Shown: positions 12,649 to 23,575 of the stretch, piece by piece | How the letters are laid out: every line of letters starts with the position of its first letter | How positions within the stretch are numbered: the stretch's first letter is position 1 | Source: Liolophura sinensis | Taxonomy: Eukaryota > Mollusca > Polyplacophora > Chitonida > Chitonidae | Length of the DNA stretch: 64,000 nt | Direction: 5' to 3' | NCBI RefSeq assembly: GCF_032854445.1 | Contig: NC_088297.1 | Coordinates: 3,659,991 to 3,723,990 of the forward strand | Program-made: the position numbers and the translations under genes | Notes under the pieces: model-generated | The model's input: the letters and a program-made list of their open reading frames with translations, nothing else | The model's database searches: none | What the model was told of the DNA's origin: nothing

Positions 12649-12784
12649 CTCTTGGTTTAAGTAGGTTTCTTGACACATGAAGAAGAGTTTTAGTACGTCT
12701 CTTCATGAGACCCTGAGCTGGACTACTCTTAATTCCTTGGTTTGGTGGATTCCTTAAATCAAAGGACAGCAAGGAACTGGTCGG

Positions 12785-13135
12785 AATGAGAATCCTTAGC
12801 TTTACGCAGTAGTCGTTTTGCAGTCTTAACAGCTGATTTTACTTTCCCATTAGCTTATTACTGAGCTGGACTGGCCATTATGTCTTCAAAGCTCCACGGG
12901 GTTGCAAACTGTTGAAAGTTCACAACTGAGTTGAACTGAGGTCCAGGGTCTGAAATTACTTCACATAGAATATCATAACGGACAAAGTGAGACTTGAGAG
13001 TCCGTGTTGCCGTAGGAGTAGTGGTATCCGTCAGTCTATTTCCTAAGTATTGGAAAAATAGTCAACAGTTATGAGACAGTCTTTCCCATTGAAATGAAAG
13101 AGGTCTGTTCCAACCTTCTGCCATGGTCTGTCGGG
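12785..13135 (-). pseudogene. Integrase core remnant
   Basis: Integrase inserts retroelement DNA using a D,D-35-E triad. Read right to left, the first aspartate lies in [13 protein letters not shown] (codon 13103-13105) and the second in SDPGPQF (codon 12948-12950). The position expected for the catalytic glutamate, in NGKVKSAVKTAKRLL, is lysine (codon 12837-12839). Two stop codons precede that motif at about 12855-12860, and there are frame breaks between the motifs. It is therefore inactive on two independent grounds. The family is gypsy-like; the exact clade is not determined. Confidence 0.88.
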
Positions 13136-13151
13136 CATTGCATTAGCGTCA

Positions 13152-13520
13152 TTAGCTTCTCTTTCGGTTGACCGGCCTGGAATTTCTGACAGATTTCACA
13201 GATGTAGACATGAACTGTGTCAGTTCAGCAGACACCCAGGTCAGTATATATATTCGTGGACAATCGCCAATTCCAGTATGAGAGGAATGAATTGCCTTTT
13301 TGATTTCTGGACGCATAGAGATAGGTATAACCAGTCGGTTCATCCCGGATAGGAAAGAAAGGAGTGAGTTGGTCCTTGTTGTTTGGCCATCTATGAAGAA
13401 TGGTGTCTTTCGGTTTACACAGGACCTCGTCTTTGCCGAAGTCCTTTCATCTCTAATAAGCAAGAAATCAACCATGTTCACTTTTTCAAACTCAGACTGA
13501 CGGTTTTCTGAGTCGGTCAA
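13152..13520 (-). pseudogene. Integrase zinc-binding region remnant
   Basis: This 122-codon open stretch continues from the RNase H end toward the integrase core. Around residues 62-100 it reads LVIPISMRPEIKKAIHSSH, then TGIGDC, then SAELTQFM, matching the HHCC-type N-terminal zinc domain of gypsy integrases. The distal cysteine pair is not recognisable (STSVKSVR in its place), so zinc binding is probably lost. Its ATG falls inside the element and is not a native start. Confidence 0.8.
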
Positions 13521-13523
13521 GGA

Positions 13524-14034
13524 ATCCTCGTGATAAATTGTCCGCGATATACATCTCCTTGCCTTTGCGATAGCAAACTTCTATGTCTTACTGTTGTATT
13601 CGCAGCAGCATACCTTGCAGGCGTTTACGTGCCTTAGCGAGGAGTTTCTTGAAGATTGACTCAAGAGATTTGTCATCTGAGTCTACCTTTGTGTGACGCC
13701 CACAGGTGTATTTATGGAACTTCTCCAGAGAAAACACAATGGCAAACATTTCCTTTTCCATCTGAGCGTAGCGAGTTTCCACATCCTTCAGAGCGCGCCA
13801 CAGATTTTCCATGCTGCAGGAGAACTGCACCAAATCCGCGTTCATTTGCGTCACAATGTATAACTAAGTCATTTTTAGGATCACAGAATACCAAGAGAGG
13901 TGCTTGACTAACGAGTCGTTTCACTTCACTGAAAGCTGCGTCCTGGACATGAAACCAATTCCACGGAACCTTTTTTCGAGTTAGATGTGGCATTGGTTCC
14001 ATGACTTCAGACAGGTCGGGAAGAAACTTGTTGA
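13524..14034 (-). pseudogene. RT connection and RNase H remnant
   Basis: RNase H degrades the RNA strand of the RNA-DNA hybrid during reverse transcription. The first catalytic aspartate is seen in VIHCDANERGFGAVLLQ (codon 13850-13852). After a frameshift near 13797, the next frame continues with ETRYAQMEKEMFAIVF (expected catalytic glutamate) and VDSDDKSLE (expected aspartate). A stop follows RIQQ near 13585, after which the tether continues as DIEVCYRKGKEMYIADNLS. The upstream thumb/connection part begins near 14100. Confidence 0.9.
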
Positions 14035-14322
14035 CTAGTTGACTGTTCCCTTCAGTCGTTGTACTTCTTCCACATTAGTTGGGGCTTCTAATTTAGTTAC
14101 CGCCTCAGCCTCAGTGTAGAGGTGTACTTCACCTGGTTGTGCGTCTATTTGTTCACTGTCAAAGACGTCTTCATAGTCTTTAATGAGAGACAGGCGGTGT
14201 GGGTTCATGACAGGGATAGATGAGACAGAGGCAACACTTGTGAACCGATCCTGATTCATAGTGATCAGTCCCACATGTTCAGATGCACTTTCCCTAGTAA
14301 AGGTGCAAGAATTCCCTAACAC
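14035..14322 (-). pseudogene. Protease-RT linker with RT deletion junction
   Basis: This 95-codon open stretch reads LIKDYEDVFDSEQ and GEVHLYTEAEA, the segment just before the RT fingers in gypsy pol. It then jumps to LEAPTNVEEVQRLKG, the connection segment after the RT palm. The catalytic YxDD-type motif and the rest of the palm are missing. This looks like one clean internal deletion near 14100 rather than gradual decay. Confidence 0.82.
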
Positions 14323-14429
14323 AAATTCACAAATTCAACATTCCATTTCTTTTTGTTTTTGCTGTTTTTGTGATTCTGCGTTTACTAAGTGTTGCAATCG
14401 TGGTGAGACAAATTAGAGAGTGGGTAGAT

Positions 14430-14545
14430 ATTTAGAAGGCAGTACATTTACGGTCACCCCACAATCTATTTGGAATTTTACAGGCTTTTTGTCAATTAAT
14501 ATTTTAGCATAGATGGCTTTCTTAGAGTGTTTACTGCTAATTTGT
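14430..14545 (-). pseudogene. Retroelement aspartic protease remnant
   Basis: On the minus strand the frame reads AKILIDKKPVKFQIDCG and then VTVNVLPSKYLP. The active-site aspartate is codon 14464-14466 in a DCG version of the usual D-S/T-G, a variant I associate with some gypsy elements. A stop follows in LPTL. Only the N-terminal lobe is visible, which is expected for these short proteases. Confidence 0.75.
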
Positions 14546-14684
14546 TGGTTTTATGGTTTTGTGATGTATTAGATTGTTCCTTCTGGGGTTCCGTAGATTT
14601 TGACCGTGCGGCTTGGACATAGTCAGCGTCAATGTCCTCAGAGTCAGACTAGATACTGTGAACTCTGTGAGGCTTACCTTTAGG

Positions 14685-14726
14685 GCATTTAATAGAAGAC
14701 TGATTTTCTTCACCACATTTTTGCCA
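14685..14726 (-). pseudogene. gag zinc knuckle remnant
   Basis: The minus-strand translation WQKCGEENQSSIKC has the spacing of a CX2CX4HX4C knuckle. The first cysteine is tryptophan (codon 14724-14726) and the histidine is glutamine. The two remaining cysteines are codons 14715-14717 and 14685-14687. It lies upstream of the protease, as gag does. Confidence 0.6.
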
Positions 14727-14792
14727 CGATATGGCTGAAATATTGCCGATGTGGCGCAAAGCCATAATCATTCATTCATTCATTCATTCACG
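14727..14792 (+). mobile_element. SINE-like 3' tail (family with CGATATGGCTGAAATATT)
   Basis: CGATATGGCTGAAATATTGC, then CGATGTGGCG and a (CATT)n tail at 14770-14790. The same core occurs at 55200-55240 with no SINE A or B similarity, so this is a third SINE or another dispersed repeat. It abuts the gypsy remnant exactly. Confidence 0.6.
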
Positions 14793-16500
14793 ACATTTAC
14801 GACGTTTTCGCCCAGGCGGGTTTTCTGCATTACATGCGTTAAACCACATTGGAGAGTTTTACCATGATTGGGTGAGTGATTGGTCTTGGATTTTTGAGTT
14901 GAGTGGACTTTATTAATTCCGTCAGGTTGTCCCATAGCTTTCGGCTCAGTTGAGGTTGCTTCGCGGGCTCTGCAGCTATCTACACATTGAGTGAGAGTAA
15001 GTGTATAGCACGGATAAAATTACAGCTTTTTGAAACTTTGGAATCATTTTAACGCTCTAAATGTAAAGCCACGAGTCCAATATTTAAATAGAAATAATAG
15101 TTGAGAAACTGTGTATTTGTTCTCTGCCAAAAATGAAAACGGAAACAAGTAATAGTTGATGTTCGGTATGATTTGAGCACGATCCTGCATGAATAAAACA
15201 TTGATGATCTTTACAAAATACATTACATAAATACAATCTAAGCTAGATAAATACGATCAAAGTCAAAGTGAAAAACAGCACTAGACGCTGCATTTTGTGT
15301 TTGGGCTATCGTCAATAAGCTGGGAACTCTCTAATGGTGGAGAACAGTAAAATTTTTCCATCACAATTAACCCAGAAAACAACTCGGTTTGAAATCAGCG
15401 CATTACATCTGCTAGAAAAATACGATCATAGTCAAAGCGCCAGAAAGCCATGGAAGAAGGCATCGTCCATGGACAGGAAGCCTTTTAATGCCGGAAAACA
15501 TTAAAATCGCTCCATCTCACACACTGTAGCCACAAAAAAAAATCCTCGCAATATGGCCGACCTAAATGCAATACTACCCCAAAAACCCATTGTCTACTTC
15601 CTCTCTTGCGCAATAACATCAGATCGCTTTTTGTGTGAGGAGAAATGATTGTTGTTTTACTATCAGTAGTATCAAGACCCCGTAGTTGATAAAACAGTCA
15701 TTAAGATTTAATATAGGCGAATAGTTCGTTAGTTGTCATGAAGTTCAGCTGAAGGAACGTATGGTTTATGTTGGAGAAAAACTTAGTTGGCCAGAACCTC
15801 GCTGATAAAAAACGAATCTCTTGTCACAATCATTCGATCCGTCGCTTTTCTGACTATTGTTATACGATCACTGGCCCACACATCGCGGTGACCCAGAACA
15901 TCACGGCGCCCAGCAATGCTACAGGCTCGTCACACTTCTGTCAGCGTTTAATAGATACTTGAATATGATTGAGTGCGCTACGCCCTAAGTAATCAGCCTG
16001 CCCGACAGTGTGTGTAAACAGAGACAGCATACTGCGCATTTGTCGCCTATCCGTAGATCCGCTTTATCCCCTCGCTGAACACAGCGTATTTTCTATCACC
16101 GCAGATCAGTTATGAAAACAGCTATTGTGTTATAGTGGATAGTACGCCCCTTGTTTTGGCAAATACAAACCCAACGTCCCACAATCTGTGCTAAATGACT
16201 TATATTTATGTAAAAACTCGATTTGCATAAATTGTTTCTTTGTTCAGGTGACGATCTGGGTTGATTATTCACGAATTTAATCGTTTCAGCAGAACTATAT
16301 TTCTGTAATAGTCTAAATAGGGATTGAATAAAAGTGTGAACTTAATCAGCTACATAACACTAGGCCTATTGGGTGCGTAGTTAGTATCCTTCGTACAGAA
16401 CCCGTAGATGTACATTTATGTGGATTCGATTCAAACCGGTTCAGATTTTATCCGGATTAAATAGATTTAAATAGAACGGAGTAATAGATTTAATCTGTTT
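14793..16500. other. Intergenic, no gene seen
   Basis: A 64-codon plus ORF (15768-15962) shows no domain. I found no repeats beyond short A/T runs. Confidence 0.5.
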
Positions 16501-16534
16501 GGATGAAGCAATATAGTGGTAGAGGCTGTTGCTT

Positions 16535-17145
16535 TGCGGATGTACTTGTCGAGACCGATTTTCTATGATGGATACGGATTTCTTGTCCAGACCGATTTTC
16601 CGTGGATGGATACGGATGTACTTGTCGAGACCGATTTTCTATGGATGGAGACGGATGTACTTGTCGAGACCGATTTTCTATGATGGATACGGATTTCTTG
16701 TCCAGACCGATTTTCTATGGATGGATACGGATGTGCTTGTCCAGGCTGATTTTCTGTGGATGGATACGGATGTACTTGTCCAGACTGATTTTTCTATGGA
16801 TGGATACGGATGTACTTGACCAGACTGATTTTCTATGGATGGGATGCGGATGTACTTGTCCAGACTGATTTTCTGTGGATGGATACGGATGTACTTGTCC
16901 AGATTTTCTATGGATGGATACGGATGTCCTTGTCCAGACTGATTTTCTATGGATGGATGCGGATGTACTTGTCCAGATTTTCTGTGGATGGATACGGATG
17001 TACTTGTCCAGACTGATTTTCTATGGATGGATACGGATGTACTTGTCCAGATTTTCTATGGATGGATACGGATGTACTTGTCCAGACTGATTTTCTATGG
17101 AGTGGATTACGCATGTACTTGTGCAGACTGATTTTCTATGGATGG
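16535..17145. repeat. Minisatellite, 39-bp unit, about 16 copies
   Basis: The unit is ATGGATACGGATGTACTTGT followed by CCAGACTGATTTTCT. Some units are 34 bp, lacking ACTGA (16900, 16975, 17048). Because 39 is a multiple of three, several overlapping plus frames stay open (repeats such as MDGYGCTCPD). These ORFs switch frame at each short unit, so a real protein is unlikely. Confidence 0.93.
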
Positions 17146-17425
17146 ATTTATTTATTTTATTTATTTGATTACATTTTTACACCGTACTTAAGAATATTTC
17201 ACAAAACCACTGCGGCCAGCGTTATGGGAGGAAACCAGACGCAGGACCCGGGGGTGGGGGGGGGGGGGGGGTAGGGGGGGGGGGTGGGCACGACAAACCA
17301 CAGGTGGCTGGATAGCCTTAAGACCGGCGACGACACCGGGCATGACCTGGACTTGAGCTCACAGCCATCGCATTGTTGAGACGCTCCTGAGCCACTGTGT
17401 TGCGTTACCAAGCTAAACCCCAGGC
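17146..17425 (-). mobile_element. SINE A, nearly full length, inserted between two related arrays
   Basis: The tail side is TTTATTTATTTTATTTATTT and the head side ends in GCGTTACCAAGCTAAACCCC. The G-rich internal stretch has grown to about 40 nearly pure Gs (17251-17287), a potential G-quadruplex. ACTTGAGCTCACAG marks the B-box region. The flanking arrays share the phrase ACTGATTTTCT, which suggests that the SINE landed inside one ancestral array. Confidence 0.9.
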
Positions 17426-17431
17426 CAGAGT

Positions 17432-17612
17432 TTTATAGACTGATTTTCTGTGGCCGAATTCCACAGACTGATTTTCTGTGGCCAAATTCACAGGCTGATT
17501 TTCTGTGGCCGAATTCCACAGGCTGATTTTCTGTGGCCGAATTCCACAGGCTGATTTTCTGTGGCCGAATTCCACAGGCTGATTTTCTGTCATTGAATTG
17601 CAAAGACGACGT
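17432..17612. repeat. Minisatellite, 28-bp unit, about 6 copies
   Basis: The unit is CTGATTTTCTGTGGCCGAAT plus TCCACAGG. GAATTCCACAG is nearly complementary to CTGTGG in the same unit, so each unit can form a small hairpin. It shares its first 12 bases with the 39-bp array at 16535. Confidence 0.92.
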
Positions 17613-18230
17613 TTCTGGTGCAAAATTCAAGAGGCTTTTTGAGTGGCTAAATTTTATATAGACTAATTTTTTGCGATATTAGAAGACTACATGGTATAAG
17701 CTGATTCTGTATCGACGTGAAAGGATAGACCGACTCTCTCTGAGTGAGTGGTACTGATTGATTCTCTGTGTATGTAATGGTATTCGCATACTGAACTGTA
17801 TAAACTGATCCTTTTTGGATGAATTGATATAAAGCGATTATTGTAAATCTAGTCGAACACAGGCAATATGTCTAAACATGGTATAGTACAGATTGATTCT
17901 CGAAGAAGTTGTGCAAATTGAAAATCATTGCATTTGATGGTATGTAATAGCTTAGCCTGATTTCCTGTGGACGTAATTGTACACATAGATTATCTTTGAA
18001 CGTAATATTTATTTATTTATTTATTTATTTAATTGATGTGTTACGCTGTACTCAAGATTGTTTCAGTTGTGTACGACGGCGGCCAGCATTATGGCGTGAG
18101 GAAAATGGGGGCAGAGCATTGGACGTAATAGTATATATTGATTCTTTCGTGGATAGTAATGGTAGATTTTCTGTAAATGTTTTTATTTATTTTTAGCTTC
18201 TGTAATGGTATAGCAGAGGCTGTACGTGAG
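17613..18230. repeat. Decayed extension of the 28/39-bp array
   Basis: Phrases such as GATTCTCTGTGTATGTAATG, CTGATTTCCTGTGGACGTAA and GATTTTCTGTAAATG recur irregularly at roughly 40-60 bp. The pattern is that of an old array whose edges escaped homogenisation. Confidence 0.6.
18004..18122 (-). mobile_element. SINE A, 5'-truncated, with target-site duplication
   Basis: ACGTAATA flanks it at 18000-18007 and 18123-18130. The tail is (ATTT)n and the 5' end stops after GGGGGCAGAGC. An 8-bp duplication plus 5' truncation fits LINE-machinery target-primed insertion into the decayed array. Confidence 0.88.
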
Positions 18231-18685
18231 TGTATATAGACATCATATATATATGATTGGGTAAACGCCAACCTCGCAGACGTTCATAAAGATTTGTTAC
18301 CACCCACAGGGTAGAAGCTTCAAAGGGCAAGATTCCATCGACTGAGAACGCTAGATAGCTATCTACTATTGTCGGTGTAAACAGGAGGCCAATACACACA
18401 ACAACGGCTGTGCATAGAGGACTAAATGACATGACACAGTTTGTGTGCTTACTGTGATATCATTCTGCGCATGCCTGGTGTTAGTTTAAGGTCGTTTTTA
18501 CTGCGCCATAGTTAAAACATGATTTTCCAGGCAAATTTAGACAAGAATTTGAAACCATTTCAAAGCCGACTGTTTCGAACTCACCAAACGCAATTGTGTA
18601 CAAAAACTCACAAGATGTGTACCGCAGATACAAATTTATGATGGCTGGTAAGAGCTACAGCATGGGTCCAGTAATATTAAGGACG

Positions 18686-19438
18686 ATGAAGCAAAGGGCG
18701 AAGTTGCGATGCGAAGGGACGAAGTTGAGATGTAAAGGGACGAAGTTGCAATAGAGTGAAGGGGCGAAGTTGAGATGTGAATGGAAGAAGTTGCAATAGA
18801 GTGAAGGGCGAAGTTGAGATGCGAAGGGGCGAAACTGAGATGCGATGGGGCAAAGTTGAGATGCTAAGGGACGAAGTTGCAATAGAGCGAAGGGGCGAAG
18901 TTGAGATGCGAATGGACAAAGTTGCAACAGAGTGAAGGGGCGAAGTTAAGATGCGAAGGGGGCGAAAATTCAGATGCGATGGGGCGAAGTTGAGATGCGA
19001 AGGGGCGAAGTTGAGATGCGAAGGGCGAAATTGCGATGCGAAGGGACGAAATTGCCATGTGAAGGAATGAATGGGGAGGCGAATGGGCGAAGTTGCCAAT
19101 AGAACGAAGGGGCGAAGTTGAGATGCGAAGGGGCGAAGCTGAGATGCCAAGGGGTGAAGCTGAGATGCCAAGGGGTGAAGCTGAGATGCCAAGGGGTGAA
19201 GCTGAGATGCTAGAGGTGAATCTGAGATGCTAGGGGGCGAAGCTGAGATGCTAAGGGGCGAAGCTGAGATGCCAAGGGGTGAAGCTGAGATGCCAAGGGG
19301 TGAAGCCTGAGATGCTAAGGGGTGAAGCTGAAAGAGACGAAGCTGAGATGTCAAGGGGTGAAGCTGAGATGCCAAGGGGTGAAGTTGAGATGCTAAGGGG
19401 CGAAGCTGAGGGGCCAAGGGGTGAAGTTGCATCGCGAA
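18686..19438. repeat. Minisatellite, 21-bp unit, about 36 copies
   Basis: The unit is AGATGCGAAGGGGCGAAGTTG and varies in its GAAG/CCAAG and TTG/CTG positions. Some units contain an extra AATAGAGTGAAG block (18748, 18794, 18880, 18926). The 21-bp period keeps a minus frame open for 256 codons (18677-19447) as heptads like ASQLHPL. I read it as a shadow of the array, not a gene, because the repeat register changes (ASQLHPL to GISASPL) with no sign of selection. Confidence 0.92.
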
Positions 19439-19921
19439 CTGTGGCATTCTGTGGCCACGTAAACGTAATAAATTTTCCCAGTCACATTTTTGTGCATCTA
19501 CATGTGGGCTATGACTTTGAATAGAGGAAAATACTCTCTCACTGCCCTGATCTGTTACAGTACAGACCCAAGTCTAGGATACCCCATATAACCTAGATAC
19601 AGAGCACATGAATTTTTCATGATTATCACGGAAGAGGCAGTAGTACGTACTAACAGAATCTCTTTTCCATGCCCGTGTAATGGGACTAAGTAATATTGTG
19701 TGTAAGGCCTAATCACAGCTCTGGAAAAACAATTACCGCGCGCACACACTGTGGCGGAGAAAAGGTTCCGCTGTATATAGACCGTGGTTACTGTCGATGC
19801 TTCAAAATGATGGCAGGACGCCACAACCCATGATCATTAACCTAATTAAAGAGCACGTTTAAAACAGTACTCGCTATTAGTGTAAACCCTGAATACAGTA
19901 TATATTAAGCTGTACGTACGA
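19439..19921. other. Intergenic, no gene seen
   Basis: Only an 89-codon unrecognised minus ORF (19555-19824) is present. Confidence 0.5.
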
Positions 19922-20013
19922 GGTACATTACACGTACATGCACTCCAAGGACTCCTTCGTCGACGCTTAAAAATTGTCAAGTACGACGTTAAACCTCAAG
20001 CGCTCACTCACTT
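19922..20013 (+). mobile_element. SINE B, 3' fragment
   Basis: TGCACTCCAAGGACTCCTTC, then GACGTTAAACCTCAAGCG and a short CACTCACT tail. Only the last quarter of the element remains. Confidence 0.85.
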
Positions 20014-20729
20014 TAAACATGAATGCCCCCTTGCCCCGTGATAAATGGAATAACATACAAATATGACGGGGATGATAACAGTACAGGACTATTAGAGGGG
20101 CGCAGGGTGTGAAGGAATCTTTTATGTTCCCATCATGTATAAGTATAAACCAATACACTTAAATGGACGATTGACCTGTTGACAAAAGGTGTAGATCAAC
20201 GGGTCAATATCCAATACCGAGTATGCAGATGAGAGGGATAACCGATATATAAATCAAAAGATTGGCGATCTATTCGTCTAGACTACTGTCCCTTAATGAC
20301 GCTACACATGACATTTCTAATCATTATTTATCTACTATTAGATATTTCCTAAAGGCCAAGGAATCACTCTAATACACACAAGCTCCAAACTTAAGTACTA
20401 TCTCTGCTGCAATTAGACACCATAAGTCCATTGTTTGCATACAGTGCGTGTGGTTTAATTTTCTATTCCGTCTGAATCAAACATTTCAATCATATATATG
20501 CAACAATGCACCTATATTGGCCAACGTCATTTATACACATTCCATGCAGAACGAAATTTAACGAGCAAATAGCTTCTAGTCCACGATGAGCTGGTCACAC
20601 GTATTTTTATGGTGGCCGTTGACCGGTTTTTACCTCGCTGAACAATAATAAAGTTATGCTCAGTCCACAAATTACTGCCTTGATGATTTATACATCGATA
20701 TGCCATTAGTTACACCAAGATGTGGAGAA

Positions 20730-20890
20730 TACAACCGTACGATCCGTCGTAATCTCGTCCTTTTGTACACTTTCTTAGTTCTTCGATGGTTTGTGTTGAA
20801 CGTTGTTGTGGACATGGGATGTCCTTTTTGATTAAAGGCTGGTCCTACATATGTCTGTTTTGATGCTTTAGTTCATCATCTTAAAAGTTT
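20730..20890 (+). mobile_element. Family C left-arm fragment
   Basis: ACACTTTCTTAGTTCTTCGA, GGTTTGTGTTGAACGTTG and GGCTGGTCCTACATATG align in order with 1210-1400 and 52490-52630. The outer part of the arm is missing. Confidence 0.6.
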
Positions 20891-21071
20891 TAACCGTACA
20901 TCTAACTCGCAATCTCTAGTCATCCGTTTCAGGCAGCCTCTCCTAAGCTTTGTATGAAGTAATGCATTTTCGTTCTAATAAAATGTTGATATAATTTTGC
21001 AAAGCTAATTTTTATCTTAATGACTCTAATATTGTGACGGTTTTAAGAATTTGAGAATTCGTGAAACGCAA

Positions 21072-21240
21072 CCTCTTCTGAATTAATCTCAGTTAGGTTT
21101 ATAATCCAGCCGTTAAATTGCTATATATTAGGAGCTCCTAATCCCTTAGTTTCATGGGTTTGGTAGAATTAGGTTAAAAAAAAAGCAGCCATGTTAAAAG
21201 CAATATCAGACTGCCATCGCCATCAAGCAGACAGCCAAGA
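21072..21240. repeat. Dispersed repeat G, copy 1
   Basis: ATTAATCTCAGTTAG, AGAATTAGG and GCAATATCAGAC occur in the same order and at similar spacing as in 27205-27355. Past the assembly gap, similarity appears to resume (ATTTGTCATAGTGACAG at 21724 against ATTTGTCATTCTGACAG at 27710), so the repeat may span about 700 bp. It has no coding content. Confidence 0.6.
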
Positions 21241-21480
21241 AACAACTTCAAACAAGTCATACGTCTTCACCAGGAGGTAATGTTAGTTCAAAAGTCGAGA
21301 GCCTCATTTCTTGTTTGTTGGGTTTAATTTCTAGGGCCGTTTATCATTGCCTTTCTACTGAGACAATGTTTTAGTCGCATTATCTCAAATGCAAACACTG
21401 GATGTGACGCCTCTTTAGAGGCAATTAATATGTAACAGAGCTTACATGATGATTCAAAAGATTTATGATAAATGACACTA

Positions 21481-21680
21481 NNNNNNNNNNNNNNNNNNNN
21501 NNNNNNNNNNNNNNNNNNNNNNNNNNNNNNNNNNNNNNNNNNNNNNNNNNNNNNNNNNNNNNNNNNNNNNNNNNNNNNNNNNNNNNNNNNNNNNNNNNNN
21601 NNNNNNNNNNNNNNNNNNNNNNNNNNNNNNNNNNNNNNNNNNNNNNNNNNNNNNNNNNNNNNNNNNNNNNNNNNNNNNNN
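21481..21680. other. Assembly gap, 200 N
   Basis: Exactly 200 unknown bases. The round number suggests a placeholder, so distances across it are not reliable. Confidence 0.99.
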
Positions 21681-22124
21681 AACTCAGCATGGAGAACTAA
21701 AGAGAGCAGCGATGAGAATGTGATATTTGTCATAGTGACAGTTGTCAATACTGTTAATTCTAAAGCTTTATAGGCGGTTGACCTGGCCTGATTTGCTGAG
21801 CAAACCGAAAAGAAAACACACGTGGACATCTTCGATTTGACTGAATCAAAATCAGCATGTACCTGAGAAATCTTGCATATAAATAAACTGCGTTTGTTTC
21901 AAGTAAAAGTGTCTTGGGTTTTTCCTTTGCATCGCTCCTGAAGAAGTTCGCCCGTATTAGAAGTCGATTAGCAAATTAGCCACAGTTTTTACTGAGAGTG
22001 CCGCAAAGGCGGGCGAAATTGTTACCAATTTACAGAAGAAATCTAATGGGACGGAGAAAGAGGATGGGATATAAACATTTACAGATCAATAACAGCTATG
22101 TTTGTTTTCATTTATTTATGTATT

Positions 22125-22394
22125 GGGGCGTCCGTGGCTCAATTGGTTAGCGCGCTAGCGCAGCGTAAGACCCAGTAATGCCCTCTCACCAATAAGGTCG
22201 CTGGGAGTTCAAGTCCAGCTCATGCTGGCTTCCTCTTCGGCTGTACGTAGGAAGGTCTTGCATCAACCTGCGGATGGTCGTGGGTTCCCCCGGGCTCTGC
22301 CCGGTTTCCTCCCACCATAATGCTGGCCACCGTCGTATAAGTGAAATATTCTTGAGTACGGCGCAAAAAAAAAACAATCAAATAATTAAATAAA
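22125..22394 (+). mobile_element. SINE A, full length
   Basis: This is one of the best-preserved copies. It has a tRNA-like head GGGGCGTCCGTGGCTCAATT with an A box (GTGGCTCAATTGG), GTTAGCGCGCTAGCGCAG, and a B box GAGTTCAAGTCC (22205-22216). The conserved body includes CCACCATAATGCTGGCCACC, and the tail is A-rich CAATCAAATAATTAAATAAA. A poly(A) run of ten replaces the usual TAAAACACC before the tail. Confidence 0.95.
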
Positions 22395-22443
22395 CTTGAT
22401 AATTAACACAGCTGATGAATGTCAATCTGAAACAAAGTGATTT

Positions 22444-22530
22444 ACTTATGTATTTGATATGGTGTTTTTACGCCGTACCCAAGAATATTTCACTTGTACG
22501 ATGGCGGTCAGCATTATGGTGAGAGGAAAC
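22444..22530 (-). mobile_element. SINE A, 3' fragment
   Basis: Only the tail-proximal 85 bp remain: GTTTTTACGCCGTACCCAAG to GGTGAGAGGAAACC. It lies 50 bp from the full-length copy at 22125, in the opposite orientation, so the two tails face each other. Confidence 0.85.
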
Positions 22531-22815
22531 CTAATATAACTTACCCTGTAATCTTACAGACCATTTTGATAGGGTGTGGTTTCACTTGTTTAAACAACAC
22601 CAAATTACTCCCGTAATTACGATGTCCACATTTCAGTGCTTCATTATTACGATGTATTCCAAGTATTGCGCATCGGTAACACCCTACACAATATAAAAAT
22701 ACTTTTATAATCAGCAAGCATCTATTGCAAGAGGTCGAACTGAAAAATTATGGTATTTAGTGATCGAAAGAAATCGTAATATATAAGGGTTATGAAGATT
22801 ATGGAGATCTTGTGT

Positions 22816-22972
22816 TGAGACCCTGCAACCTGATTGTTTAGACATTAATCCTGATTGCTGAGGCCCTAATCTTAATTGTGAAGACCCTAATCCTCATTTT
22901 GGAGACCCTAATCCCGAATGTAGACGCCCTGATACTAATTCTGGAAAGCCTGAGTTTGATTGCGCAAACACT
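22816..22972. repeat. Degenerate tandem repeat, about 21-22 bp, seven units
   Basis: Units resemble GAGACCCTAATCCTGATTG, for example at 22884 and 22905. Divergence is high; it reads as an old minisatellite. Confidence 0.75.
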
Positions 22973-23348
22973 GCAGAAAATCGGGACACAAATGTTCCAT
23001 GTGGGCTAAAGTTACATTTATCACAGAGAATTCATTGCGATTGAGCGTGTCTGGCTGAGACGGCAGCTGCTTAATGTGCTACTTGACAACCCAACTATAG
23101 GGAGTTCCAGTGTGTCAACCGACTATGACCAAGGCAGGGGAGAAAGTCTCAGCCAAATAGCGTTCATCTGACAAGCAGCACTACACAGCCGTACGTGACG
23201 TCTCCACGGACGTGACCTTTTCCGAGAATTTGCGAGTTTGACGTGAAATGAGCAAACATAGCGGCCACAGTCGAGTTTCTTGGAAACGAACAGGTCAAAG
23301 ATGCCAGCCTGTCACAGCACTGCCAAATATGGATATTTGAAATATAAA

Positions 23349-23575
<227 letters not shown>

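Larger units (their letters stand above)
12785..14726 (-). mobile_element. Ty3/gypsy-type retroelement, decayed and internally deleted
   Basis: The order on the minus strand is gag zinc knuckle, protease, a linker, RNase H, an integrase zinc-binding region and an integrase core, which is the gypsy/Metaviridae pol order. The finger-palm part of reverse transcriptase is absent: the protease-RT linker passes directly into the RT-RNase H connection at about 14100. Several frameshifts and stops break the frame. No long terminal repeats were seen at either edge. The left edge runs into sequence leading to SINE A, and the right edge meets a SINE-like tail at 14727. It cannot move by itself. Confidence 0.9.

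Noticed and set aside
12357-12772. Several 60-107 codon ORFs around 12.5 kb
   Set aside because: All run through SINE A, and similar phrases appear wherever SINE A occurs.
21425-21829. ORFs across 21.5 kb
   Set aside because: They consist of undetermined bases in the assembly gap.
22125-22220. Genuine tRNA gene
   Set aside because: A and B boxes are present, but the acceptor and anticodon stems do not pair and the sequence continues into the SINE A body and tail, as in other copies.
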